Assembly: GCA_004292605.1 (NCBI GenBank) | Contig: RDXK01000104.1 | Location: forward strand, 1-36,095 | DNA: 36,095 nucleotides | Direction of reading: 5' to 3' | DNA from: Bacteroidota bacterium | GTDB taxonomy: Bacteria; Bacteroidota; Bacteroidia; Chitinophagales; Chitinophagaceae | Part shown: one piece after another, positions 9,338 through 18,091 of the stretch | Position numbering within the stretch: the first letter of the stretch is position 1 | How the letters are laid out: every line of letters begins with the position of its first letter | Position numbers and translations under genes: made by a program | The notes under the pieces: model-generated | The model's database searches: none | What the model saw: the letters and a program-made list of their open reading frames with translations, nothing else | What the model was told of the DNA's origin: nothing

Positions 9338-9883
9338 TTAATGATTTCTAATAAACTCCTCTATTTTTTTTGCCGCATGATGGTAACTTGCTTTTAACGC
9401 TCCCTCGCTGGTTTCTAAAATTTCACTCATTTTTTCGTACGGCATTTCATCAAAATACCGAAGGTTAAAAACCAGTTTTTGCTTATCGGGCAATTGCTGT
9501 ATAGCCAATTGTAGTTTCCATTCCAGCTTGTTGGCATCAAAAAAACTATCGGCCTTTACCTTATTGGTCATGGTTTCTGCCACATCATCCCAGGTACTTG
9601 TAGCGGTTCGTTTTTGCTTTTCTAAAAAAGTTAAACTTTCGTTGGTGGCTATACGGTACAGCCAGGTGTAAAGCTGACTATCCTCTCTAAAATTGGCCAA
9701 ACTTTTCCAAACCTTTATCATCAAGTTTTGCAAAACATCATTGGCATCCTCATGTTCCACCACCATACGCCGTATATGCCAGTACAGTTTTTCCTGGTAC
9801 TTTTTTATTATTTGCGTAAAAGCCTGTTCACGGGTGGCTTCATTGGCAAATGCCATTAGTAATTCTTTATCATCAGCATGCAT
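9338..9883 (-). CDS. ECF-type RNA polymerase sigma factor
   Basis: Region 2 DANDVLQNLMIKVWKSLANFREDSQLYTWLYRIATNESLTFLEKQKR; region 4 QLPDKQKLVFNLRYFDEMPYEKMSEILETSEGALKASYHHAAKKI. Confidence 0.93.
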   Translation of the reverse strand: MHADDKELLMAFANEATREQAFTQIIKKYQEKLYWHIRRMVVEHEDANDVLQNLMIKVWKSLANFREDSQLYTWLYRIATNESLTFLEKQKRTATSTWDDVAETMTNKVKADSFFDANKLEWKLQLAIQQLPDKQKLVFNLRYFDEMPYEKMSEILETSEGALKASYHHAAKKIEEFIRNH

Positions 9884-9930
9884 ACTTGCTAAATTGGAGT
9901 GTTAAAATTACCGTTTCGGGGTGTAGTATA

Positions 9931-9956
9931 GACGAGGGTTTGCCAGCTAGGTTTAA
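9931..9956 (-). promoter_or_regulatory. Candidate ECF-type promoter TTAAAC-N16-CGTC upstream of ECF sigma gene 1
   Basis: Plus GTTTAA 9951-9956, 16 nt, GACG 9931-9934, about 48 nt upstream of the ATG at 9883. Confidence 0.5.
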
Positions 9957-10027
9957 AACCCCTGCTGGTTTTATTAACTATTTTGCAGTAACATTTGGTT
10001 TACTTTGCACCTGAAATATTCCGTGGT

Positions 10028-11101
10028 ATGATGCATAATTTCAATTCCGGCCCCTCTATTTTACCCGCAAGCGTTTTACAGCAAGCGGCTGCAGGCATAC
10101 AAAATTTCAATAATTCTGGACTATCCATTTTAGAAATTGGTCATCGTACTCCTTTGTTTGAAGAGGTGCTACACACTGCCCAAACTTTGGTGAAGCGGCT
10201 TTTAAACTTACCCCAACATTACGAGGTTTTGTTTTTACACGGTGGTGCCACTACGCAGTTTTTACAAATACCCATGAATTTTTTAGATACCCATGCTACT
10301 GCCGTTTATTTTAATAATGGCATTTGGGGCAAAAAAGCAATAGAACAAGCCCAAGCTTTTGGCAATGTTTACGTAGCTGCCGATGGCTCCGATAAAAAGC
10401 ATGCCTATATTCCTAAAAATTACACCTTATCCAAGCAAGCCGCTTATGTGCATATAACTAGTAATAATACGGTGGAGGGTACACAATGGCATCAATTTCC
10501 GGATACCGATTTGCCCTTGGTGGCCGATATGAGTAGCGATATTTTTAGCCGACAGTTAGATTACTCCAAGTTTAGCCTTATTTACTGTGGGGCACAAAAA
10601 AATATGGGCGCCGCTGGCGTAACCATGGTGGCTATTGACCCACAAGCGTTTCCTACCATAAGTAGGCCTATACCCGCCATGCTACACTACCAAACACATA
10701 TTAATAATGGTAGTATGCTCAATACGCCACCTGTGTTTGCAGTATATGTAGCCATGCTTACCATGCAATGGATACAGCAGGAAGGTGGTTTGGCGGTGAT
10801 GGAACAGCGAGCCATAGAGCGTAGCACAAAAGTATACCAAGCTTTAGATGCTTTACCCGCATTTATACCTACTGTAGCCAAGGAAGATAGAAGCCATATG
10901 AACATTGTATTTACCACACAAAACCCTGCATGGGAGGAACTATTTTTACAGCGTTGCAAACAGGAAAATATGGTAGGTGTAAAAGGTTACCGTACCGTGG
11001 GTGGCTGTAGAGTGAGTTTGTACAATGCTATAGATATGCAAAGTGTAGATGCATTGGTAAACCTACTGCACCAGTGTAATGATGATTTTTTAAAGAAATA
11101 A
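10028..11101 (+). CDS. serC: Phosphoserine aminotransferase
   Basis: MHNFNSGPSILPASVLQQAA, LFLHGGATTQFLQIPMNF, YCGAQKNMGAAGVT (PLP Lys), GYRTVGGCRVSLYNA; ATG at 10028. Confidence 0.95.
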   Translation: MMHNFNSGPSILPASVLQQAAAGIQNFNNSGLSILEIGHRTPLFEEVLHTAQTLVKRLLNLPQHYEVLFLHGGATTQFLQIPMNFLDTHATAVYFNNGIWGKKAIEQAQAFGNVYVAADGSDKKHAYIPKNYTLSKQAAYVHITSNNTVEGTQWHQFPDTDLPLVADMSSDIFSRQLDYSKFSLIYCGAQKNMGAAGVTMVAIDPQAFPTISRPIPAMLHYQTHINNGSMLNTPPVFAVYVAMLTMQWIQQEGGLAVMEQRAIERSTKVYQALDALPAFIPTVAKEDRSHMNIVFTTQNPAWEELFLQRCKQENMVGVKGYRTVGGCRVSLYNAIDMQSVDALVNLLHQCNDDFLKK

Positions 11102-11103
11102 CT

Positions 11104-12333
11104 ATGATAACAATAAGTGCGTTTAAAGCATTACGTCCACAACCGCAATTGGCAAAACTAATTGCCAGTCGCCCGTACGATGTGCTCACTAGTGCGGAAG
11201 CCCGGCAGGAGGTAATAGGAAATCCGGATAGTTTTTTACACATCACCAAAAGTGAGGTAGACTTACCTGAAACCACCGATATACATACCGATGTAGTGTA
11301 CCAAAAAGCTGCGGAAAATTTACAGGCTTTTATAAAAAAAGGGGTGCTTTTTCAGGAAGATAAACCCTGCCTGTACATTTATGAATTAACCATGAATGGC
11401 AGAACACAAACGGGTTTGGTAGCCGGTAGTAGCGTGAACGATTATGAAAATAATTTAATAAAAAAACATGAATTTACCCGCCCTGAAAAGGAGCAGGATA
11501 GAATAAACCATATAGCCACCGCAAGGGCACAAACGGGTAATGTGTTTTTAGCCTACAGAAATAATGCTGGGGTAGATGCTATTATAGCTCAATGGAAACA
11601 AACCAAATCGGCCGTATACAAATTCACTGCGGAAGATGGTATTGTCCATGCCATTTGGGTAATTAATAACGATGATACCATAGCGGCCATCACCCAATTG
11701 TTTGCTACCGAAGTGCCTTGCACCTATATTGCAGATGGGCATCATAGGGCGGCAAGTGCAGCAAAAGTTAGAGCTGCTTTGGGCACACAAGCCAGCGAGG
11801 AGAGCAATTATTTTTTAACTACCTTATTTCCTGCTAACGAGCTGTATATAATGGATTATAACCGTGTGGTGAAAGATTTAAACGGCCACACAACGAAGGA
11901 ACTTCTCCATGCTTTGGCGGAAAAATTTACCATTACACCTTCAGGTAAGCAAAGTGTAAAACCAGCGCAAGCCCATGAAATAGGTTTGTACGTAGCAGGC
12001 CAATGGTACCAGTTACACGCTAAGGAAAATACCTTTACTACCGATGCAATTGGCGTGTTAGATGTAACCATATTACAGAACAATATTTTTACACCTTTAT
12101 TAAATATTGTGGATCAACGCACCGATAAACGTGTAGATTTTGTGGGGGGGATTAGAGGTATTGGTGAGCTGGAAAAAAGAGTAGATAGCGGCGATATGGC
12201 TGCAGCTTTTAGTTTGTATCCTGTTTCCATAGAACAATTATTTACCATTGCCGATACGGGTAATGTAATGCCACCAAAAAGTACTTGGTTTGAACCCAAA
12301 CTTAGAGATGGATTGCTAACACATTTAATTTAA
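11104..12333 (+). CDS. DUF1015 family protein
   Basis: ALRPQPQLAKLIASRPYDVLTSAEAR, HEFTRPEKEQDRINH, YIADGHHRAASAAK; immediately downstream of serC. Confidence 0.9.
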   Translation: MITISAFKALRPQPQLAKLIASRPYDVLTSAEARQEVIGNPDSFLHITKSEVDLPETTDIHTDVVYQKAAENLQAFIKKGVLFQEDKPCLYIYELTMNGRTQTGLVAGSSVNDYENNLIKKHEFTRPEKEQDRINHIATARAQTGNVFLAYRNNAGVDAIIAQWKQTKSAVYKFTAEDGIVHAIWVINNDDTIAAITQLFATEVPCTYIADGHHRAASAAKVRAALGTQASEESNYFLTTLFPANELYIMDYNRVVKDLNGHTTKELLHALAEKFTITPSGKQSVKPAQAHEIGLYVAGQWYQLHAKENTFTTDAIGVLDVTILQNNIFTPLLNIVDQRTDKRVDFVGGIRGIGELEKRVDSGDMAAAFSLYPVSIEQLFTIADTGNVMPPKSTWFEPKLRDGLLTHLI

Positions 12334-12337
12334 TAGT

Positions 12338-13336
12338 ATGAAACTAGTAGTAGGGTTATTGATAGCCTTAGGTATCTATAGTAATGCACAATCGCAAACC
12401 AGTGATAGTGTCATTTTTGCTCAAAGTATGCAGTTTATGCGGGAAGGCGACTATGAAAACAGTGCCTTACTATTACAACGTTTGCACAGTGCTAACACGG
12501 CTAATTTTGATTATATTAAACAATTTGCATTTGTAAGTTACCTACGGAAAGATTATGCTAAGGGTCTTGAGCTTGGAAAAAGCTTACTAGCTAATCCAAA
12601 GGCCGATGTAAATTGTTTTCAAATTGTAGCTAATATTCACAGTGCTTTGGGCGATAATAAGCAGGTAGAAAAAACACTGAAAAAGGGATTAGAAAAATTC
12701 CCTTCCAGTGGTTTATTGCTGAGTGAATTAGGTGAGTATTATGCACTAGATGGTAAACCCACGCAAGCCGTTCAGCTATGGGAAAAAGGTATAGCTGCCG
12801 AGCCACGGGTAGCTAGTAATTACTTTTTTGCGGCACAGTATTATGCCCAATTTAATGAGCCGGTAAAAGCCATGGTGTACGCAGAAACTTTTATAAATAT
12901 TGAAAAACTTACGGAGCGTACTACTACCGCCCGAAATATATTGTTGAATGCTTACAAGAAAGTGCTAGTGCCTGTAACCGATAAAACTACGGGGTACACG
13001 GCCGAAGCGGGTTTGTATAATGCCATAGGCACACAAATACAAAAAAATGCCTACACTACTATGCAGGGTATTACTGCTGCTACCTTACATACTTTACGCA
13101 CCGAATTTTTACAGCAATGGGTAGAAGGTAATTTGGCTAGTAAATACGGCAGTGTACCTGTATTTAGTTTTTGGCAGGAATTACAAAAGGCTAATTTGTT
13201 TGAAGCCTATAACCAGTGGGTATTGGGCAGTAGTAACGCGGCAAGCTACGCTGCATGGGTAGATAAGAACAAAGCCGTAAACGATCAATTTTTTAAATTT
13301 TATCGCAACCATATTTTTAAAACAAGTGTTAAGTAA
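12338..13336 (+). CDS. TPR-like repeat exported protein
   Basis: Signal peptide and helical repeats (MREGDYENSALLLQRLHS..., KGLEKFPSSGLLLSELGEYYALDGKPTQAVQLWEKGIA). Confidence 0.7.
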   Translation: MKLVVGLLIALGIYSNAQSQTSDSVIFAQSMQFMREGDYENSALLLQRLHSANTANFDYIKQFAFVSYLRKDYAKGLELGKSLLANPKADVNCFQIVANIHSALGDNKQVEKTLKKGLEKFPSSGLLLSELGEYYALDGKPTQAVQLWEKGIAAEPRVASNYFFAAQYYAQFNEPVKAMVYAETFINIEKLTERTTTARNILLNAYKKVLVPVTDKTTGYTAEAGLYNAIGTQIQKNAYTTMQGITAATLHTLRTEFLQQWVEGNLASKYGSVPVFSFWQELQKANLFEAYNQWVLGSSNAASYAAWVDKNKAVNDQFFKFYRNHIFKTSVK

Positions 13337-13349
13337 AAAAAAGTAAACA

Positions 13350-13970
13350 ATGAAACAAGTAAGTTTTTTAGCCATTGCGGCCGTAGTATTAGCCTCATGC
13401 GGGGGCAACAGTACCGAAACCACTAACAATACCACCACGGTAACCGTATCTACCGGTGCAGATACACTTAGGGTAGATACCACAACCTCAGTAGTAAATT
13501 GGGTAGGTTCTAAGCCTACTGGCAAACACACAGGTACCATTAGCTTATCTAGCGGTTATTTATTAGCCAACGATACAGCTTTGCTAGGTGGTAAAATAGT
13601 TTTGAACATGAATACCATTAATACAACCGATTTAACTGGTGGTGAAAAAACTGATTTGGATAATCACTTAAAGGATGGCGACTTTTTTGATGTAGCCAAA
13701 TTTCCTACTGCTGAATTTGAAATTGCAAGCGTAGGTACCGATAGTTTAGGTGCTAAGCAATTAACGGGTAATTTAACCTTGAAAGGTATAGCCAAGCAAG
13801 TGGTATTCCCAGTTACTTATAGCTACACTGCTGGTGTACTTACTGCTAAAGCGGCTACTACCATCGACAGAAGTTTATGGGGTGTAAGCTACTCTGGTTC
13901 TAAAACACCATTAGATTGGGTTATTAGTAAAGAAGTGCCTTTAGAAATTGTACTTGTAGCCAAAAAATAA
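13350..13970 (+). CDS. YceI family lipoprotein
   Basis: Lipobox AAVVLASCGG; SVVNWVGSKPTGKHTGTISLSSGYL..., NHLKDGDFFDVAKFPTAEFEI are YceI hallmarks. Confidence 0.9.
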   Translation: MKQVSFLAIAAVVLASCGGNSTETTNNTTTVTVSTGADTLRVDTTTSVVNWVGSKPTGKHTGTISLSSGYLLANDTALLGGKIVLNMNTINTTDLTGGEKTDLDNHLKDGDFFDVAKFPTAEFEIASVGTDSLGAKQLTGNLTLKGIAKQVVFPVTYSYTAGVLTAKAATTIDRSLWGVSYSGSKTPLDWVISKEVPLEIVLVAKK

Positions 13971-13985
13971 GAATGTATTCTAACA

Positions 13986-14018
13986 AAAAAAGCTCCGAAA
14001 TTTTCGGAGCTTTTTTTT
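13986..14018. terminator. Bidirectional intrinsic terminator
   Basis: AAAAAAAGCTCCGAA-ATT-TTCGGAGCTTTTTTTT between convergent genes. Confidence 0.9.
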
Positions 14019-14028
14019 GGTAAAGTTC

Positions 14029-14907
14029 TTACCAATTGCTTAACCGTACACCAATTACGTAAGGTGTTTGGTCTAATCCAGTTCTATCGGCTTTGTGTAA
14101 ATTATTAAAGCTGTAGCTGCCGTATAAACGTACCGGGCCTAAACCTAATTCAGCAATGGCAGCAAAACGCCAAGGTTCTAAATTCATGGTGCCTCTGTCT
14201 TTTACTTTGCCACGCTCATTACTTACTTGCTTGTTACGGGCTGCTATTAAATAACCTGCACTTACACCTACACTTGCACTAAGGCCACGGCGTTTGCTAG
14301 GGTCTAAATTAAAGTTTAGCATTACAGGTACAGTTAAATATCCGGCGTATAATTTGTTTTTGCTAAAGCTAATACTATCGTTATGCACAAAGGGTTGTGG
14401 GTTATTTCTAAAGCTAATATTAGTAGAGTAGCGGAAGTTATACATTTCTAAACCTAAGCCATATTTCAAGTTTACTTTGCTTTTATATAGGCTGCGACGC
14501 TGCATAAAAAACCAAAGGTTTACGTTGGTAGATTTTGCATTATTCAGGCGAAAACTATTTTGGTTTACAGGCGTACCATTGGGGAAGGTTCTAAAATATC
14601 CTACGCTTTGTGCAGCAGCGTAGTTAGTACGGTCTACCACATTGGCAAAGCCAAGATCCAGTATCCACCAGTTGGTACTTACTTCCTTCACCACACGACG
14701 GTTACTTTTACCTACCGATATGGTAAACTGTTTGTCATCGGTTTTGGTTACGGTACTATTGCCACCATCTTTTTGTTTTTTGATGATTACAAAGTTGCCC
14801 ACACGTATAGTATCTGGTTCATTTTTTTTGGTAGAATCGCTGGTGTTTTGGGCGTTTAAGTTTAGGCAATACAATGCACTTACTGTTACAAGTAAAAGAG
14901 ATTTCAT
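14029..14907 (-). CDS. Outer membrane beta-barrel protein (PorT-like) of ECF cassette 2
   Basis: Signal peptide; alternating beta strands, KYGLGLEMYNFRY, YLTVPVMLNFNLDPSKRRGLSASVGVSAGYLIAARNKQ, C-terminal PYVIGVRLSNW. Confidence 0.7.
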   Translation of the reverse strand: MKSLLLVTVSALYCLNLNAQNTSDSTKKNEPDTIRVGNFVIIKKQKDGGNSTVTKTDDKQFTISVGKSNRRVVKEVSTNWWILDLGFANVVDRTNYAAAQSVGYFRTFPNGTPVNQNSFRLNNAKSTNVNLWFFMQRRSLYKSKVNLKYGLGLEMYNFRYSTNISFRNNPQPFVHNDSISFSKNKLYAGYLTVPVMLNFNLDPSKRRGLSASVGVSAGYLIAARNKQVSNERGKVKDRGTMNLEPWRFAAIAELGLGPVRLYGSYSFNNLHKADRTGLDQTPYVIGVRLSNW

Positions 14908-14921
14908 ACAATAAAATTTAG

Positions 14922-16043
14922 TTATTTAACGGTTTTGTTCTTGGGGTCTATTTCAAAATTAGCAACCTGTATAGGTTCGTTACCAATGCTAGGTTTATTG
15001 GCAGGCCTTCCAATTCCTAAAATGTTTCCGGCACGTTTTAGAAGCGATTTTACTTTTGTTTTATTCAGTTCTAATGCTCCTACATACATGCTGTTATCCT
15101 CATCGGTATTTACTATGTTATACGCCCCACTGTTAGAAATGTTACTGGCGGTTACTAATTTTTTTTCATTATTTATTTCTAGTTCGTTCGCCTCTAACAA
15201 ACGCACTTTTTGCATAGCTGTTTCCATGCTAGCATCGGCTAAATCATCTGTAGCAGCATTGGTTAGTGGGCTCTCTGTGGCGGCCAACTCGGTATTGGTA
15301 GCTGCATAGTTGGTAGTAACCGGTATAGGCTTTGGTGCTACAGTGCTTGTTTTTGCGTTACGCTTATCTATGGTAGGTGTTACCACTGCTACCACCGTTT
15401 CCTTACTAGTATTTTGGGTATTAGCAGGGTTGGTAGCTGGTTTTATGTTGGTATTCGACTCCGCTTTGGTTTCTTTAGTTATTGCCACTGCCTTGGTACC
15501 ACCCTGCGTAGTTTTATCGCTGGCTAAATATTGATAGCCTTGTACTAAACAAATACCTACCACCGCTGCGGCCATACTAAAACGTAGTAAAAATGGTATT
15601 ACACGGGTATTTTTTTCTTCGCCACGTAATAGCTGTTTTTTGTAGGGATAAACGATTTTTTCGGCTACCAATTTCGTTTTGTTATACGCTATAAAACTGG
15701 CTTTATAGGCCGGCTCGGTTTCTACAAATTGCTCCACCGCTAGCTTTTCCTCGGTAGATAATTCACCATCTACATAAGCTGCAAAAAACTGTGTATAGTT
15801 TTCAGCGTTGATCAATGGTTCTTTACTTAATAAACTCGCTTTGAAATTTTCTGGCAGGCTCAGTTGCTCATCGCCCAAGGCATCGGGCTGTAAGTACACT
15901 TGTTGCAATAGTTCGTACTCCTGCTGTGCAAACGGATTTTGCTGTATAAACGCCCATACCACGGCTTGCTCCTCGGCCGACAATTCATTGTCTAGCAGCA
16001 GCAGCAAATATGTTTCGTAGTTATGTTCGTTAATAGTTATCAT
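14922..16043 (-). CDS. Putative anti-sigma factor-like membrane protein with a duplicated N-terminal domain
   Basis: Downstream of ECF sigma; NYETYLLLLLDNELSAEE and NYTQFFAAYVDGELSTEE repeats; TM FLLRFSMAAAVVGICLVQGYQYLA. Confidence 0.65.
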   Translation of the reverse strand: MITINEHNYETYLLLLLDNELSAEEQAVVWAFIQQNPFAQQEYELLQQVYLQPDALGDEQLSLPENFKASLLSKEPLINAENYTQFFAAYVDGELSTEEKLAVEQFVETEPAYKASFIAYNKTKLVAEKIVYPYKKQLLRGEEKNTRVIPFLLRFSMAAAVVGICLVQGYQYLASDKTTQGGTKAVAITKETKAESNTNIKPATNPANTQNTSKETVVAVVTPTIDKRNAKTSTVAPKPIPVTTNYAATNTELAATESPLTNAATDDLADASMETAMQKVRLLEANELEINNEKKLVTASNISNSGAYNIVNTDEDNSMYVGALELNKTKVKSLLKRAGNILGIGRPANKPSIGNEPIQVANFEIDPKNKTVK

Positions 16044-16050
16044 GTAATAT

Positions 16051-16536
16051 TTATAGTACGTTTTCTCTTTTCACAATAAAGTTTTTCAAAATTGTACGTG
16101 CCCTGTGTAGGTATACTTTCACTTGGCTTTCGCTTAGGTTCATTATTTCGCCTATTTCTTGGTAATTATAGCCTTCATAATCTTTCAGCATCACTAAACT
16201 GCGTTGCGTTTCGTTTAGCTGGTTCAGTGCTAACTGTAAGGTTTTTTTCAATTGAGCGGAAGGCTGTGCTGTAGTACCATCTAGATGTGTAAAATCGTCT
16301 TGAATTACGGTTCGCTTTGCTTTTCGCGTATGATCAATCATTTGATTATACGCTATAGTAAATAGAAACGATTTTGCCGTACTGGCATCTACCGTTTCTC
16401 GGTTTCGCCATAATTTTTCAAAAGCGGTTTGTACCACATCCTTCGCATCCTCTTTATGACGGAGATTTTTTACAATAAAACGAAACACACCATCGGCATG
16501 GGCGTGTACACATTCGTTGTATTGTTGTTCTGTCAT
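16051..16536 (-). CDS. ECF-type RNA polymerase sigma factor
   Basis: HKEDAKDVVQTAFEKLWRNRETVDASTAKSFLFTIAYNQMIDHTRKAKR; LNETQRSLVMLKDYEGYNYQEIGEIMNLSESQVKVYLHRARTILKN. Confidence 0.94.
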   Translation of the reverse strand: MTEQQYNECVHAHADGVFRFIVKNLRHKEDAKDVVQTAFEKLWRNRETVDASTAKSFLFTIAYNQMIDHTRKAKRTVIQDDFTHLDGTTAQPSAQLKKTLQLALNQLNETQRSLVMLKDYEGYNYQEIGEIMNLSESQVKVYLHRARTILKNFIVKRENVL

Positions 16537-16556
16537 ATTACAATTACTGTATCTGT

Positions 16557-16592
16557 TACGTAATACTACGTTTAATGTTACAGTTTGTTACA
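16557..16592 (-). promoter_or_regulatory. Two overlapping candidate ECF promoters, TGTAAC-N16-CGTA, offset by 10 bp
   Basis: Plus GTTACA 16587-16592 / TACG 16567-16570 and GTTACA 16577-16582 / TACG 16557-16560, each with exactly 16 nt between; upstream of the ECF sigma ATG at 16536. Confidence 0.6.
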
Positions 16593-16676
16593 AGGTGTTA
16601 ACATTTTTTTTGCATTTGTACTAAATCCAACCTTCTTCGTACTGCGTAACTAATGGTATAAAAATTAAAATTAGTT

Positions 16677-17228
16677 ATGAAAAAAGTATTCAAAAGCGTA
16701 TTTGCCCTAGCCTTAGCCGTAGTAACCACAGCCGGTATTGCCCAAGAAAAAACAGTAATGGTAGGCGGTGCCGCTATGTACCCAAGTAAAAACATCGTGG
16801 AAAATGCTGTAAACAGTAAGGACCATACCACATTGGTAGCTGCTGTGAAAGCTGCCGGATTGGTAGAAACTTTACAAAGTGCTGGTCCGTTTACTGTATT
16901 TGCACCTGTGAACGATGCATTTGCTAAACTACCTGCAGGTACTGTAGAAACTTTATTGAAGCCAGAAAACAAAGCAAAATTGGCTGGCGTACTTACTTAC
17001 CACGTAGTAGCTGGTAAAATTAACAGTGGCGACTTGGTAAAATTAATCAAAGAAAATGGCGGAACATTTACTGCTAAAACCGTAGCTGGTGGCGAATTAC
17101 AGTTTACCTTAAAAGGCAAAAATGTATTGGTGAAAGATGCGAATGGTGGCGTAGCTACTGTAACTATAGCCGATGTAAACCAAAGCAACGGTGTAATTCA
17201 TGTAATTAATAAAGTATTGTTACCATAA
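16677..17228 (+). CDS. Secreted fasciclin (FAS1) domain protein
   Basis: [78 protein letters not shown]. Confidence 0.95.
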   Translation: MKKVFKSVFALALAVVTTAGIAQEKTVMVGGAAMYPSKNIVENAVNSKDHTTLVAAVKAAGLVETLQSAGPFTVFAPVNDAFAKLPAGTVETLLKPENKAKLAGVLTYHVVAGKINSGDLVKLIKENGGTFTAKTVAGGELQFTLKGKNVLVKDANGGVATVTIADVNQSNGVIHVINKVLLP

Positions 17229-17286
17229 TAGTATTACCTACTATGTGAAACTAGGTGTGTTTAGGGGTTTGTGTGAGTGAAAGGAA

Positions 17287-17313
17287 AGGTTGCCCATGTG
17301 GCAGCCTTTTTTA
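17287..17313 (+). terminator. Intrinsic terminator after the fasciclin gene
   Basis: AGGTTGCC-CATGT-GGCAGCCT followed by TTTTT. Confidence 0.75.
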
Positions 17314-17380
17314 TTTTGCCGTACTTTGCCGGTGCTACAAACTTGTTGCGTTCACTGTTTTGTAGTTAAACTAACGGCAA

Positions 17381-18019
17381 ATGATTAAAAAATACAGTGT
17401 GGCGGTTTGTCTATTATTGTCGGCTCTACTGCTGGTAGTGGCTGCATCCCAATACCCGGGAGGTTCTTTGTTCGATAAACATTCCGAGGGTTTTCAATGG
17501 TCGAAGAATTTTCTTAGTAATTTATTCCAGCCTGTAGCCTTCAATGGTTTGCCCAACCCTGGCCGTATATGGGCATTATGGGGCATGGCCTTTCACTCGG
17601 TAGGGTATGGTTTATTTTTTATTCATTCCGCTGCCAAATTGGTAACAAAGGGTTGGTCGGTTGCTTTACGGTATATAGGATTTGCCAATATTGTATTTAT
17701 TTTTTTGCTAGCCACACCGTACCATGATGTTGGTACTATATCTATTGTACTTACGTTAATGGGTTTGTTTGTTATCACCGTGTTTGTGTTTCCCACTAAG
17801 CAGCCCGCCCTTATTACATTGTGTGTGGTTTGCCTTGTTTGTTATTATGCCTTTTTTTTGGCGTATGGATTAGGGTATTTGCCTTGGGCCATGATTTTAC
17901 AAAAAGTGTATGTGGCGGTTTCCCTTATTACCGTTGTTTGCTTGGAGTATTTTTTTCAAAAAAATAATTTGGCGGCTACTGTAGTATCCAGCCAAAAAAC
18001 GGTTGTTCGCAAATCATAG
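17381..18019 (+). CDS. Multi-pass membrane protein, DUF998-like
   Basis: Several TM helices; YPGGSLFDKHSEGFQWSKNFLSNLF near the N-terminus. Confidence 0.55.
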   Translation: MIKKYSVAVCLLLSALLLVVAASQYPGGSLFDKHSEGFQWSKNFLSNLFQPVAFNGLPNPGRIWALWGMAFHSVGYGLFFIHSAAKLVTKGWSVALRYIGFANIVFIFLLATPYHDVGTISIVLTLMGLFVITVFVFPTKQPALITLCVVCLVCYYAFFLAYGLGYLPWAMILQKVYVAVSLITVVCLEYFFQKNNLAATVVSSQKTVVRKS

Positions 18020-18079
18020 TCAGCCGTTATGCAATCGGTCGGTAGTACATTGGGCTAGCTAGCTTACGCAGTTTAGCTA

Positions 18080-18087
18080 TACATTTG
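18080..18087 (+). promoter_or_regulatory. TAnnTTTG element (TACATTTG) 4 nt before the VanZ ATG
   Basis: TACATTTG-GGGT-ATG. Confidence 0.45.
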
Positions 18088-18091
18088 GGGT

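Noticed and set aside
9943-9972. Inverted repeat followed by TTTTATT as a plus-strand terminator
   Set aside because: There is no plus-strand gene upstream to terminate, and the stem is bulged; it fits better as an operator or chance repeat over the ECF -35.
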